Shown here: in pieces, positions 35,692 to 48,121 of the stretch
Position numbering within the stretch: the stretch's first letter is position 1
Layout of the letters: each line of letters opens with the position of its first letter
Assembly (NCBI GenBank): GCA_022376925.1
Contig: JAIOJX010000031.1
Coordinates: 141,936,854-142,000,853 of the forward strand
From: Tragulus kanchil
Lineage: Eukaryota; Chordata; Mammalia; Artiodactyla; Tragulidae
DNA length: 64,000 nt
Direction of reading: 5' to 3'
The notes under the pieces: model-generated
Told to the model about the DNA's origin: nothing
Databases searched by the model: none
Seen by the model: the letters and a program-made list of their open reading frames with translations, nothing else
Made by a program: the position numbers and the translations under genes

Positions 35692-38018
35692 TTCTATCAA
35701 ATTTTTCTTTCAAGAACCTGGAAAGCGGTTCGTTGTTTTACAGAAGAGGTTTGAAAAGAGTTTTCTTGCAGAGTTTTTGTTTTATAATCAAAATAATTCA
35801 AGAGAAGTGACACGACTTTTCTTTAGAGATTTTTTTTTTTTTTTTTCTGGACAAAGTCTAGTAGAGAGAGGGGGGGAAATCTAACCAATTCCAAGACTAG
35901 CAGACAAAAAAGTTACACACAATGGGCAAAACCTCAAAGATAGTTATAAATTATTCTGTCACTAAATTAAAGTATTGGTAGAAGAAAAGTCTTAAAATTA
36001 TAAAACGAGGGTTAGCCAAGTATCTTCGAAGATCATGGATTTATGGAAACTTGTCTCTAGTGTGAATACTCCCCAATACATTTTAGTTTTCATTTTTTTA
36101 ATGTAGTTTAAAGACACTGTGCTGTTAAAAAAAACTTTGAAAGGAAAAAAGCCAAAAGAAAAGCAGAAATTAGGGCAGTTTTTAAACTACAAGCCAACTG
36201 TTTGCTCGACTTTGCTTTATTTATTCGTTCTTAAGGTATTTAAAACTTGAGCATTAAAACTGCAGAATAATTTGCAAATGAATGCAGTTGGAGTTGTGAA
36301 AATATAACTCACAGCTGAATGTGGGTTATTCAGACAAATGGCTGCTTTGTTCGAGGAGGGGAAGTAAAGTTCTGTGTTAATTTATTACAAACTGCAGCAT
36401 TTCATCCCTGATGTCCGGGCAACAATGTTTTTTATTTCAAGTAATTTATAAGCACTTCCCAGAGCACTTAGCGGTGATGTCCTTGGCTATTTTGCTCCCA
36501 GAAACGGAGTGGATATGTATTTACTGTGGGAATTTGTTTTTAATAAAACTGTTGTAAGGCATTTTTATTCCTTTGCTTTGTTACATTAAAAACATTCACT
36601 GCATAAGTAATGTATTTTATTCCAAGTTGAAAGGCAGCAGATTACAGCCAGCAATTGTATTAGCTGGTGGAAACTACAGAAGAGAAGCAATGTTTAAAGC
36701 AAACCAGACCTTTTCCCAAGCAGCTGTATGTGTCTTCTCTGCCTAGTTGTCTTAGAGAAGCAGCTGTTAGATGATCAGGTGCCCTGTAACATCCCAAGAT
36801 GCAAGCACTAAAATCACACTCCAGAACTGATTAGAAAAAGGAACTGAGTGTGAAATTCTATCAAATTTTTCTTTCAAGAACCTGGAAAGCGGTTCGTTGT
36901 TTTACAGAAGAGGTTTGAAAAGAGTTTTCTTGCAGAGTTTTTGTTTTATAATCAAAATAATTCAAGAGAAGTGACACGACTTTTCTTTAGAGATTTTTTT
37001 TTTTTTTTTTCTGGACAAAGTCTAGTAGAGAGAGGGGGGGAAATCTAACCAATTCCAAGACTAGCAGACAAAAAAGTTACACACAATGGGCAAAACCTCA
37101 AAGATAGTTATAAATTATTCTGTCACTAAATTAAAGTATTGGTAGAAGAAAAGTCTTAAAATTATAAAACGAGGGTTAGCCAAGTATCTTCGAAGATCAT
37201 GGATTTATGGAAACTTGTCTCTAGTGTGAATACTCCCCAATACATTTTAGTTTTCATTTTTTTAATGTAGTTTAAAGACACTGTGCTGTTAAAAAACTTT
37301 GAAAGGAAAAAAGCCAAAAGAAAAGCAGAAATTAGGGCAGTTTTTAAACTACAAGCCAACTGTTTGCTCGACTTTGCTTTATTTATTCGTTCTTAAGGTA
37401 TTTAAAACTTGAGCATTAAAACTGCAGAATAATTTGCAAATGAATGCAGTTGGAGTTGTGAAAATATAACTCACAGCTGAATGTGGGTTATTCAGACAAA
37501 TGGCTGCTTTGTTCGAGGAGGGGAAGTAAAGTTCTGTGTTAATTTATTACAAACTGCAGCATTTCATCCCTGATGTCCGGGCAACAATGTTTTTTATTTC
37601 AAGTAATTTATAAGCACTTCCCAGAGCACTTAGCGGTGATGTCCTTGGCTATTTTGCTCCCAGAAACGGAGTGGATATGTATTTACTGTGGGAATTTGTT
37701 TTTAATAAAACTGTTGTAAGGCATTTTTATTCCTTTGCTTTGTTACATTAAAAACATTCACTGCATAAGTAATGTATTTTATTCCAAGTTGAAAGGCAGC
37801 AGATTACAGCCAGCAATTGTATTAGCTGGTGGAAACTACAGAAGAGAAGCAATGTTTAAAGCAAACCAGACCTTTTCCCAAGCAGCTGTATGTGTCTTCT
37901 CTGCCTAGTTGTCTTAGAGAAGCAGCTGTTAGATGATCAGGTGCCCTGTAACATCCCAAGATGCAAGCACTAAAAATCACACTCCAGAACTGATTAGAAA
38001 AAGGAACTGAGTGTGAAA
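35692..38018. repeat. Direct duplication 14 (offset 1164)
   Basis: 35692-36855 recurs at 36856-38018 with no spacer. The differences are confined to A runs (for example GTTAAAAAAAACTTTG against GTTAAAAAACTTTG near 36128 and 37290, and one extra A near 37974). The unit contains no SINE or LINE. Confidence 0.95.
36180..36760. promoter_or_regulatory. Candidate conserved element with SOX/POU-like motifs
   Basis: A repeat-free, AT-biased block. It contains the palindrome ATTTGCAAAT (36270-36279, octamer-like), CTTTGTT (36345-36351) and AACAATG (36421-36427), which are SOX-type cores. Long unbroken complex sequence without repeats resembles developmental enhancers. Second copy at about 37343-37923. 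Motif evidence alone is weak. Confidence 0.35.
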
Positions 38019-39350
38019 GTGTGTGTATGTGTGTAGGTGTTACCGCCCCTGTGTAGAATATACACACATGCATACATGTACATGCACGTGCATGGGATCA
38101 ATGTCAGGAATCTTTAAAACTTTGCATTAATTCTCCCTTATATTCTAGAATCAATTTACAGTCCTAGAGATTCCAAAATCGACCTTTTATTTCACATTTT
38201 TAAAGAACAGTCCACAGATCTTCAGGTTCCTGTGTACGCAGAGACATCTATAATTTAAAGAAAAATGAGAATGACTTGGATGCTGTTTGGTAGGTTGAAA
38301 CTGCGTCAAGGAACCTCAGAACCGTACTTAGTTTCTGGTTTTTGGCTGTGGTGAGAGAACTGCAGAGAGAGCTAAGTCACGACAGTCTTTCCCCCAAGGT
38401 TAGAGGAAACTGTTCCATGGATGGTAAGAGATCTTCTGGAGAGTTCAGCTCTGCAGGGGCCTCTAATTATTTCATTTTCTCAAGAAGGGATAAGTGAGTT
38501 GATGTCATTGCCCCTTTATCTGTCTATGTATCTACTTTATCTGTTAATATCAGCTTTCTAACTATTCACCCATTCATGTATGAATGGATGTATCTATGTT
38601 ATCTATCTATCCATCCATCCATGTATGCATGTGTATATGTATCTATCCATTTATTTATCAATCCATGCATTAGATGTATATGTATGTATTTGTATATATC
38701 TACTTATCCATTATCTACTTATCTATTAATGTCTATCTACTTTCTATATATCTATCATCCCCTTATCCACCCATTCATCCATGTATGAATATATATATAT
38801 ATATATATATACTCATGTATCTCTATCTATTCATCTATATGTGTGTATATATATATATATATACACATATATATATATAGTATCTATCTATCAATTTGCC
38901 TATCAATCCATGTATGTATGGGTGTATGTGTATATATAGGTATGTATGTGTATCTATCTACTTAATCTAATGCCTATTATCTAGTTAGCTATTAATATCT
39001 ATCTGTGTTCTATCTATCTATATCGATTCATCCATCCCTCTATGTGTCTATTTGCCTATCTATCCATGATTCTTTCAATCCATGTATGTATATGTATCTG
39101 TATGTATCTATCTATGTACCAATCTGTCTATCTACCCATTACCTATCTGTCCATGCATCTATCCCTGTATGTATGCATAACTATATGTCTGTATGTATCT
39201 ATTCATCCATCTAACTATGTATGTATGTGTCTATCCATCTGTCTACCTATATATCATGCAGTTTTATTCCTTGAAACTTCAACTGAGAGAAAATCATTTG
39301 CGTTGGCCCTAACTGATGATGTTATAGGAAGCAGATAGATAATTTCCATG
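38019..39350. repeat. TATC/TCCA/TATG complex microsatellite region
   Basis: Within this span, 38500-39260 is an interrupted array of TCTA, TCCA, TATG and (TA)n blocks, including two pure TA tracts near 38789-38812 and 38848-38880. A GT/CATG-rich tract lies at 38018-38095. The tyrosine-, leucine- and isoleucine-rich open frames here (38576-39338, plus) come from the repeat and are not genes. 38100-38500 shows nothing recognisable. Confidence 0.9.
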
Positions 39351-41692
39351 TGTCTGTGTTTGTGACCTCTGCATTGTTGTATATTTAACATGTATCACAT
39401 GATGTCTTGTGTGTGAACCCAGATGATACAATCTTGGGCTCCAAATGTAAAGATTCTACAGGCCTTGCAGCCTTCCGAGCTCCAGGAGCTATATAAATTG
39501 CACCCTCATAATTATCTAGACACATTTGAAAAGTTCTTTATAATTTGAAAATTGCTTTGACTTTTAAAAAGAAATTTGATGAGCAATTACTCTATAATAA
39601 TAGATTTTTAAACTTTGTATTAAAAAAATAATGAGAGGAGTATTCAAACAGGAGAAAATCTAACTTCCCCTCCTTCTGGTCACCAACTTTTCCAGAAGTG
39701 AGGAGAAAATGAAAATACACATTACTGTGTTAATTAGCCATAGAAATCATATCTACTATATGTAAAGAAGCCATGAAAATAAGTAGAGGCCTGGAAGGTT
39801 AGGGGATTCAAAGAAAGTAGGGAGCAGGTCTAATAAGAATCAGACCTGTATGCTGAATACAAACAATATTTCTTTTCTCATCCAATTACTGTTCCTCATA
39901 GAGAAGTGATCAATACTTGTTTTTCCTTTTTCTTCTATTTCTCTATTAAAAAGCAACTTAGTTTCAAAAAAAAAAAACAAGCTTCAGTAGCTTTTCTGAC
40001 TTTCCGGACTTACACTCATTCTTCCATCTTTGAACTTCTGGGTGTCCTAGTCTGGAAAGTAGGCGTGTTTGTTTGTGTATGCTTATATGTACACATGTAT
40101 ATTTTAGGACTCAGAAGTCCCTTGAGATCACAGGTTAATCATCCTTCTGGGCTTTGATTGTCTCATCTGGAAAGTGAGCAGGTAGATGCAAGGGAGGGAC
40201 AAATGGACACCAGAAGTTCCTGCAGAACATGGGTATGGAACAGTGCTTGGCTCAGTGGGCTGGGTGCAGACCGTCATATCCTCAAGTTCTTGTGGGGTCA
40301 GGCCCCAACATCTTCTCTCTGAGGTTCCTAACACCTTGAGTCCTTTAAGAATTAAAAATGGAATCATCTTTTTTTTCTTTTTCTTAGTGAAGAAGCTGGC
40401 TTCAGAGCTGATCCTAAGAAAATAATGCTCACGATTTTTTAAAGAAAGAATGAAAACACAAAAAGATAACAACGCATCAACTTGTGATGTGGCAGCGACA
40501 GCTGAGAGTAGAGCTGATCCAAAAATATGTCTGTGTTTGTGACCTCTGCATTGTTGTATATTTAACATGTATCACATGATGTCTTGTGTGTGAACCCAGA
40601 TGATACAATCTTGGGCTCCAAATGTAAAGATTCTACAGGCCTTGCAGCCTTCCGAGCTCCAGGAGCTATATAAATTGCACCCTCATAATTATCTAGACAC
40701 ATTTGAAAAGTTCTTTATAATTTGAAAATTGCTTTGACTTTTAAAAAGAAATTTGATGAGCAATTACTCTATAATAATAGATTTTTAAACTTTGTATTAA
40801 AAAAATAATGAGAGGAGTATTCAAACAGGAGAAAATCTAACTTCCCCTCCTTCTGGTCACCAACTTTTCCAGAAGTGAGGAGAAAATGAAAATACACATT
40901 ACTGTGTTAATTAGCCATAGAAATCATATCTACTATATGTAAAGAAGCCATGAAAATAAGTAGAGGCCTGGAAGGTTAGGGGATTCAAAGAAAGTAGGGA
41001 GCAGGTCTAATAAGAATCAGACCTGTATGCTGAATACAAACAATATTTCTTTTCTCATCCAATTACTGTTCCTCATAGAGAAGTGATCAATACTTGTTTT
41101 TCCTTTTTCTTCTATTTCTCTATTAAAAAGCAACTTAGTTTCAAAAAAAAAAAACAAGCTTCAGTAGCTTTTCTGACTTTCCGGACTTACACTCATTCTT
41201 CCATCTTTGAACTTCTGGGTGTCCTAGTCTGGAAAGTAGGCGTGTTTGTTTGTGTATGCTTATATGTACACATGTATATTTTAGGACTCAGAAGTCCCTT
41301 GAGATCACAGGTTAATCATCCTTCTGGGCTTTGATTGTCTCATCTGGAAAGTGAGCAGGTAGATGCAAGGGAGGGACAAATGGACACCAGAAGTTCCTGC
41401 AGAACATGGGTATGGAACAGTGCTTGGCTCAGTGGGCTGGGTGCAGACCGTCATATCCTCAAGTTCTTGTGGGGTCAGGCCCCAACATCTTCTCTCTGAG
41501 GTTCCTAACACCTTGAGTCCTTTAAGAATTAAAAATGGAATCATCTTTTTTTTTTTTCTTTTTTCTTAGTGAAGAAGCTGGCTTCAGAGCTGATCCTAAG
41601 AAAATAATGCTCACGATTTTTTAAAGAAAGAATGAAAACACAAAAAGATAACAACGCATCAACTTGTGATGTGGCAGCGACAGCTGAGAGTA
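39351..41692. repeat. Direct duplication 15 (offset 1177-1182)
   Basis: 39351-40510 recurs at 40528-41692. The spacer 40511-40527 has no clear match to the left flank of copy 1. It repeats GAGCTGATCC, which is found inside the unit near 40407. A poly-T tract near 40369 against 41546 accounts for the offset drift. No SINE, LINE or exon is recognised in the unit. The 146-residue minus-strand frame at 40128-40568 crosses the junction. Confidence 0.95.
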
Positions 41693-42445
41693 TGTAGCTG
41701 ACACTGGAAACAATTATCTATCAATCAAATGATCTTCAATTTAACATTTGTCCAAACAAATATTTGCCACGTATGATGAATCTCAGTGCCTCAGGAAGGA
41801 ATATTAATCTCCTAAATGAACAGATCTCCAGTAGTATCTTATTTATGCTGAGATGATTTTTTAACTCCATTTTCAACATGCCTTTAGCATGTTGAATACA
41901 TAATCATGGTTAATCAATATACCAGAGATTCCTTGAGCAGGAAACATCCTCATTTAGACCCAGAAGTTGAAGCCCAATGCGGGTAAGAGACCAGCACACA
42001 GACTCCCTGCTGAGCTATGTGGGAGCTCCATTCTGCCCACTAAATTCTATCAGCTGGGAAAAAAAAAGTAATGGCATCAAAGGGACTTTCCCTCTGCACA
42101 TGGAAACCCTGACTCCTGAGATACGGATCCTCTGCCAGCTGGTGTAGATGAACAGGCTCTGAAGACCCATCACCTTAGCTCCCAGCCCCAGCCCTGCAAT
42201 TGTGCAAACTTGGGCTGACTTTACAACTTTGTTGTGCCTCTGTTCCTCATTTGTAACACTGAACTAATCATCATAGACCTATGCCACAGGAACATTGTGA
42301 GGATTAAATACTTTATATATTTTCTGTGTCAATAAATTTTGGCACATAGGAAATGCCTTAGGATTATGAATGGCTATTATTTCAAGGTAGAGTCCAAGTT
42401 CATATATGTCTATTGAATCAAGCAACACCTAGACTGAACCTTGAC
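41693..42445. other. Unique stretch with MIR
   Basis: Between duplications 15 and 16. Apart from the MIR at 42195-42375 nothing is recognised. Confidence 0.5.
42195..42375 (+). mobile_element. MIR SINE
   Basis: Clear MIR order: GCAAACTTGGGCTGACTTTA, CCTCTGTTCCTCATTTGTAA, ACATTGTGAGGATTAAATAC and TTTGGCACATAGGAAATGCC. Ancient element in plus orientation. Confidence 0.75.
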
Positions 42446-44668
42446 TTGTAGTATGGCTCAGTAGTTGGATATTTTCTCTGCTCACTTTTTCTTTTTTCTA
42501 ATGTGTTTGCATCACCAAACAAAGAAGGCAGATTCTTTCTTCTCTCTTGTACCTTGCTAGGTCTCTTGCTTCCTTGCTTTGTTTCTCTGTCTCCTTGACT
42601 TGTCTTTAGACAGCACCACCTTAGCTCTATCTGCTTTATTGGTATCCCTTCATTAGCATATGTTTTGCATGCCCCTCCCTTAACCAATCTTAGCAAAGCA
42701 GACTGCGTAGTACTAGGAGGTCACTAGGGCAGAAGTTGGGAGGTTGAAGTGGGTGTAGAGAAGTGTTTGGCCTTTTCCAAGTCACTCTGCAGGAAACAGA
42801 GATCTTTGAGGTACATAGTCCTCAGGTTGGCCCTGACAGCTTCTCAACAAGTTCAGGGAGCTCAACATTGCCCAAAGGTATGGAAGAAAATTGCTCATCT
42901 AAGGGATTGATGCTTCTGCATGTCCATAAAACCTGGGGGTAGCAGGTGGTGGGTTGGAGGGAACATGTGGACCAGAATTGGATACTTGGATACTAGGGAA
43001 TCTGAAATTGTCTCTTTTGGGGGTCTTCTCTTAGTTTCTCTGGTTTTTGTTATACTTTTCTCTCTTTTCCACCATTATCTATACTTGTCAAATTCATTCA
43101 CATTCCAGTGAAAAGAGATAATCCAGCTTAATGTGATATCTCTCTGAGAGATCTGGGTCTCAAGAAGTGCAAAAGATGACCTCTAGATTATAGGACTGAG
43201 TGATAGATTGGCAGAACATGGGTCACTGTTGACCTTTAATGTTTTTTGTCCTGTCCACAGGGTGATAGCAAAAGACAAAGCACTGTTAAAAATTAGTAGA
43301 ATTCCCACTAATACCTGGCCTCCTTTGAAGAATCTAGTTCTGCCTTCCTTTATTTCTCTCTAACTGCATGTCTATGAACTCTTGGGTCATAGACCCTCTT
43401 GTTTAACAAGGGTTCATTTGCAAATGCCTGCCATCTAAGCCGAAAGTATTGGGTTGGCCAAAACAATGTGTTTGGGTTTTTCCGTACGATCTTAATAAGA
43501 TCAATATCTCAGCATCCTCACCATTCTAGATAACTGAAGATTTCTAAAACAAACAGTTTTTTTTTGTAGTATGCTATGTGATATTTTCTCTGCTCACTTT
43601 TTCTTTTTCTAATGTGTTTGCATCACCAAACAAAGAAGGCAGATTCTTTCTTCTCTCTTGTACCTTGCTAGGTCTCTTGCTTCCTTGCTTTGTTTCTCTG
43701 TCTCCTTGACTTGTCTTTAGACAGCACCACCTTAGCTCTATCTGCTTTATTGGTATCCCTTCATTAGCATATGTTTTGCATGCCCCTCCCTTAACCAATC
43801 TTAGCAAAGCAGACTGCGTAGTACTAGGAGGTCACTAGGGCAGAAGTTGGGAGGTTGAAGTGGGTGTAGAGAAGTGTTTGGCCTTTTCCAAGTCACTCTG
43901 CAGGAAACAGAGATCTTTGAGGTACATAGTCCTCAGGTTGGCCCTGACAGCTTCTCAACAAGTTCAGGGAGCTCAACATTGCCCAAAGGTATGGAAGAAA
44001 ATTGCTCATCTAAGGGATTGATGCTTCTGCATGTCCATAAAACCTGGGGGTAGCAGGTGGTGGGTTGGAGGGAACATGTGGACCAGAATTGGATACTTGG
44101 ATACTAGGGAATCTGAAATTGTCTCTTTTGGGGGTCTTCTCTTAGTTTCTCTGGTTTTTGTTATACTTTTCTCTCTTTTCCACCATTATCTATACTTGTC
44201 AAATTCATTCACATTCCAGTGAAAAGAGATAATCCAGCTTAATGTGATATCTCTCTGAGAGATCTGGGTCTCAAGAAGTGCAAAAGATGACCTCTAGATT
44301 ATAGGACTGAGTGATAGATTGGCAGAACATGGGTCACTGTTGACCTTTAATGTTTTTTGTCCTGTCCACAGGGTGATAGCAAAAGACAAAGCACTGTTAA
44401 AAATTAGTAGAATTCCCACTAATACCTGGCCTCCTTTGAAGAATCTAGTTCTGCCTTCCTTTATTTCTCTCTAACTGCATGTCTATGAACTCTTGGGTCA
44501 TAGACCCTCTTGTTTAACAAGGGTTCATTTGCAAATGCCTGCCATCTAAGCCGAAAGTATTGGGTTGGCCAAAACAATGTGTTTGGGTTTTTCCGTACGA
44601 TCTTAATAAGATCAATATCTCAGCATCCTCACCATTCTAGATAACTGAAGATTTCTAAAAACAAACAG
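42446..44668. repeat. Direct duplication 16 (offset 1112)
   Basis: 42446-43556 recurs at 43564-44668. Around the start of copy 2 the sequence TTGTAGTATGCTATGTGATA is a shortened form of the copy 1 start (TTGTAGTATGGCTCAG ... GGATA). The right portion is triplicated by duplication 17. Confidence 0.95.
43446..43490 (+). mobile_element. Mariner-type terminal inverted repeat fragment
   Basis: TATTGGGTTGGCCAAAACAA followed by TTTGGGTTTTTCCGTACGAT matches one arm of the ruminant mariner-derived repeat family. The opposite arm is not visible nearby, so this is a one-ended remnant. Copies by duplication at 44558-44602 and 45642-45687. Confidence 0.65.
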
Positions 44669-46472
44669 ATTGGGCCCCCAAATGACCCATAGGCTATGGT
44701 ATAAATATATTTGAATTTCTTATTTTGTACTTTTACATTTATTATAAAATGTGCATTTGTGTATCCTGCTTAAGGAACATAAGTAGAAGTTAATATACCT
44801 ATTTGGGGATACATATTTGAAAAAATTTGAGTGATGGTATACGGAATCAATCATGGGGACCTTTGTTGCTACATTATGGTGTACTTTAGAACAGTCGCTC
44901 AAAGACAAATGCATGCAAAACACGTGTTAATTCATGAATAACAAATGAGCCAGATGGAGCTGTACCAAGGATGCCAGGAGATAGATAGCTCAAGGAAACA
45001 AACCAGCACCAAGAAAGGCAGAGCAATAAGAAAATAAGAGAAAAAAATAGGTGCTAGTAAATATGAGCTTAAAAGCCTCCAACACTCTATAACTGATACT
45101 CTGAGCTATGGCAAAAGTACCACATAACACAGTGGAAATAGCAAAGTCCCTTTTTGTAATGCATTTAGAATTCTTGATGCATCAATATGGAGCTGGGATG
45201 AGCATAGACAACATCCATTCCAATAGGTCACTTTATGTAGTCAGAAAGTTTAAGCAACTTGTCCAGGGTCATCAACAAGGCATCTTTGATGGCCATTTCT
45301 GGGAAGTGAGTTATCACTTTATCTAGAAAAGAGTGTCATTCTTGAAGGCCCCTAATAAGAAGTGTTAAGACTACATTCTCATCATAGGGGACTGAGTGAT
45401 AGATTGGCAGAACATGGGTCACTGTTGACCTTTAATGTTTTTTGTCCTGTCCACAGGGTGATAGCAAAAGACAAAGCACTGTTAAAAATTAGTAGAATTC
45501 CCACTAATACCTGGCCTCCTTTGAAGAATCTAGTTCTGCCTTCCTTTATTTCTCTCTAACTGCATGTCTATGAACTCTTGGGTCATAGACCCTCTTGTTT
45601 AACAAGGGTTCATTTGCAAATGCCTGCCATCTAAGCCGAAAGTATTGGGTTGGCCAAAACAATGTGTTTGGGTTTTTCCGTACGATCTTAATAAGATCAA
45701 TATCTCAGCATCCTCACCATTCTAGATAACTGAAGATTTCTAAAAACAAACAGATTGGGCCCCCAAATGACCCATAGGCTATGGTATAAATATATTTGAA
45801 TTTCTTATTTTGTACTTTTACATTTATTATAAAATGTGCATTTGTGTATCCTGCTTAAGGAACATAAGTAGAAGTTAATATACCTATTTGGGGATACATA
45901 TTTGAAAAAATTTGAGTGATGGTATACGGAATCAATCATGGGGACCTTTGTTGCTACATTATGGTGTACTTTAGAACAGTCGCTCAAAGACAAATGCATG
46001 CAAAACACGTGTTAATTCATGAATAACAAATGAGCCAGATGGAGCTGTACCAAGGATGCCAGGAGATAGATAGCTCAAGGAAACAAACCAGCACCAAGAA
46101 AGGCAGAGCAATAAGAAAATAAGAGAAAAAAATAGGTGCTAGTAAATATGAGCTTAAAAGCCTCCAACACTCTATAACTGATACTCTGAGCTATGGCAAA
46201 AGTACCACATAACACAGTGGAAATAGCAAAGTCCCTTTTTGTAATGCATTTAGAATTCTTGATGCATCAATATGGAGCTGGGATGAGCATAGACAACATC
46301 CATTCCAATAGGTCACTTTATGTAGTCAGAAAGTTTAAGCAACTTGTCCAGGGTCATCAACAAGGCATCTTTGATGGCCATTTCTGGGAAGTGAGTTATC
46401 ACTTTATCTAGAAAAGAGAGTGTCATTCTTGAAGGCCCCTAATAAGAAGTGTTAAGACTACATTCTCATCAT
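44301..46472. repeat. Direct duplication 17 (offset 1085-1087)
   Basis: 44301-45385 recurs at 45386-46472 with no spacer beyond two or three G residues. A GA repeat is two bases longer in copy 2 (AAGAGAGTGTC against AAGAGTGTC). Bases 44301-44668 also occur at about 43190-43556, giving three copies. Confidence 0.95.
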
Positions 46473-46640
46473 TTCTAAGAAAATAAAACTAGTTCCTTGC
46501 TCTTCCTCATTGTGAATCCAGGCCATTTCCCATCTGATCAATTGTCCTCAGGAAAGATATTGAACTGGGTGAAATTCAAGGAAGGGATTGGAGCACAGTG
46601 GACAAGAACAAGGACTTTATGGTCAAATGAGCTTGGGGTT

Positions 46641-46826
46641 GGGATTCCTAGCTGGCTCAGCAGGTGAAGAATCCATGTGCAATGCAGGAGACATGGCTTT
46701 GATCCCTTGGTCATGAGGATCCCCTCCAGAAGGAAGTGGAAGCACTCTTCAGTATTCTTACCTGGAGAATTCCATGAACAGAGGAGCCTGGTGGGCTAAG
46801 GCCCATGGGGTCGAACATGACTGAAG
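46641..46826 (+). mobile_element. Bov-tA SINE
   Basis: Plus strand: the head is GGGATTCCTAGCTGGCTCAG, the body GATCCCCTCCAGAAGGAAGT, and the tail ACCTGGAGAATTCCATGAAC to GTCGAACATGACTGAAGC. The tail has lost the usual CAAAGAGT stretch. Duplicate at 47719-47904. Confidence 0.9.
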
Positions 46827-46859
46827 CATGCATGTATGCAAGAACTTGGGGTTAAATTC

Positions 46860-47043
46860 CAGGTTGGTCTGTCACTCAGGGTGCGGATTTAGTTTAAGCC
46901 AATCAGTATTTCCATCTGTGAAATGGAGATAATCATGGTACTTAGCTCCTCAGACTCTTGGCAAGATACAATGAGGGACTATAGGTCAAGTACAAAACAC
47001 AGTTTTCTAGGGGTATAAAGGGATCAATAAATGGCAGATATTA
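46860..47043 (+). mobile_element. MIR SINE, first copy
   Basis: TATTTCCATCTGTGAAATGG, AGATAATCATGGTACTTAGC and a 3' part ending AATAAATGGCAGATATTA match the MIR tail. The MIR is interrupted at its 3' end by the LTR that starts at 47044. Second copy at 47938-48121. Confidence 0.75.
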
Positions 47044-47298
47044 TAAAAAGAAAGAGTCCATTTTGAATTCTCCATGTTAGATCTGTGTCTTTGGAAGCTT
47101 TAGTTATCATGAACACACATAATGGCCTGCCTCAGAGAATCCTGCCCCTCTGCCTGGCTGTAGGTAAACTGCCTTTGTTCAGAACCCTGTCCACAAGTAG
47201 ATGTCAGGAAGGAAGAAACTGACACATCCCCTTTCCCATGACTTGCCATTCTAAGAGTGCTCGCCAGATTAAATGACTTTTTTGTTTCCTCACCTCCC
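47044..47298 (+). mobile_element. Solo LTR, truncated duplicate
   Basis: The first 255 bp of the LTR described at 48122-48563, cut off at the duplication junction. It lacks the TATA-like box and the poly(A) signal. The open frame on the minus strand (47100-47300) is not a gene. Confidence 0.75.
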
Positions 47299-47718
47299 AT
47301 TCAAAGTCCCTTATGTAATGCAGTTTTTTAGAATTCTTGATGCATCAATATGGAGCTGGGATGAGCATAGACAACATCCATTCCAATAGGTCACTTTATG
47401 TAGTCAGAAAGTTTAAGCAACTTGTCCAGGGTCATCAACAAGGCATCTTTGATGGCCATTTCTGGGAAGTGAGTTATCACTTTATCTAGAAAAGAGAGTG
47501 TCATTCTTGAAGGCCCCTAATAAGAAGTGTTAAGACTACATTCTCATCATTTCTAAGAAAATAAAACTAGTTCCTTGCTCTTCCTCATTGTGAATCCAGG
47601 CCATTTCCCATCTGATCAATTGTCCTCAGGAAAGATATTGAACTGGGTGAAATTCAAGGAAGGGATTGGAGCACAGTGGACAAGAACAAGGACTTTATGG
47701 TCAAATGAGCTTGGGGTT

Positions 47719-47904
47719 GGGATTCCTAGCTGGCTCAGCAGGTGAAGAATCCATGTGCAATGCAGGAGACATGGCTTTGATCCCTTGGTCATGAGGATCC
47801 CCTCCAGAAGGAAGTGGAAGCACTCTTCAGTATTCTTACCTGGAGAATTCCATGAACAGAGGAGCCTGGTGGGCTAAGGCCCATGGGGTCGAACATGACT
47901 GAAG
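47719..47904 (+). mobile_element. Bov-tA SINE, second copy
   Basis: Duplicate of 46641-46826 within duplication 18. Confidence 0.9.
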
Positions 47905-48121
47905 CATGCATGTATGCAAGAACTTGGGGTTAAATTCCAGGTTGGTCTGTCACTCAGGGTGCGGATTTAGTTTAAGCCAATCAGTATTTCCATCTGTGAA
48001 ATGGAGATAATCATGGTACTTAGCTCCTCAGACTCTTGGCAAGATACAATGAGGGACTATAGGTCAAGTACAAAACACAGTTTTCTAGGGGTATAAAGGG
48101 ATCAATAAATGGCAGATATTA

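Noticed and set aside
38576..39338. Tyrosine-, serine- and isoleucine-rich frames resembling membrane proteins
   Set aside because: They are translations of TATC-type microsatellite in several frames at once.
40128..40568. 146-residue minus-strand open frame
   Set aside because: It crosses the junction at 40511. The second copy (41305-41544) ends at 79 residues because the poly-T tract differs. Frame length therefore depends on an assembly feature and a homopolymer.
43228..43300. Possible splice acceptor (pyrimidine-rich run ending CCACAG at 43260)
   Set aside because: The downstream frame closes within about 30 bp and no donor with exon-like spacing is seen. The copies at about 44371 and 45457 are duplicates.
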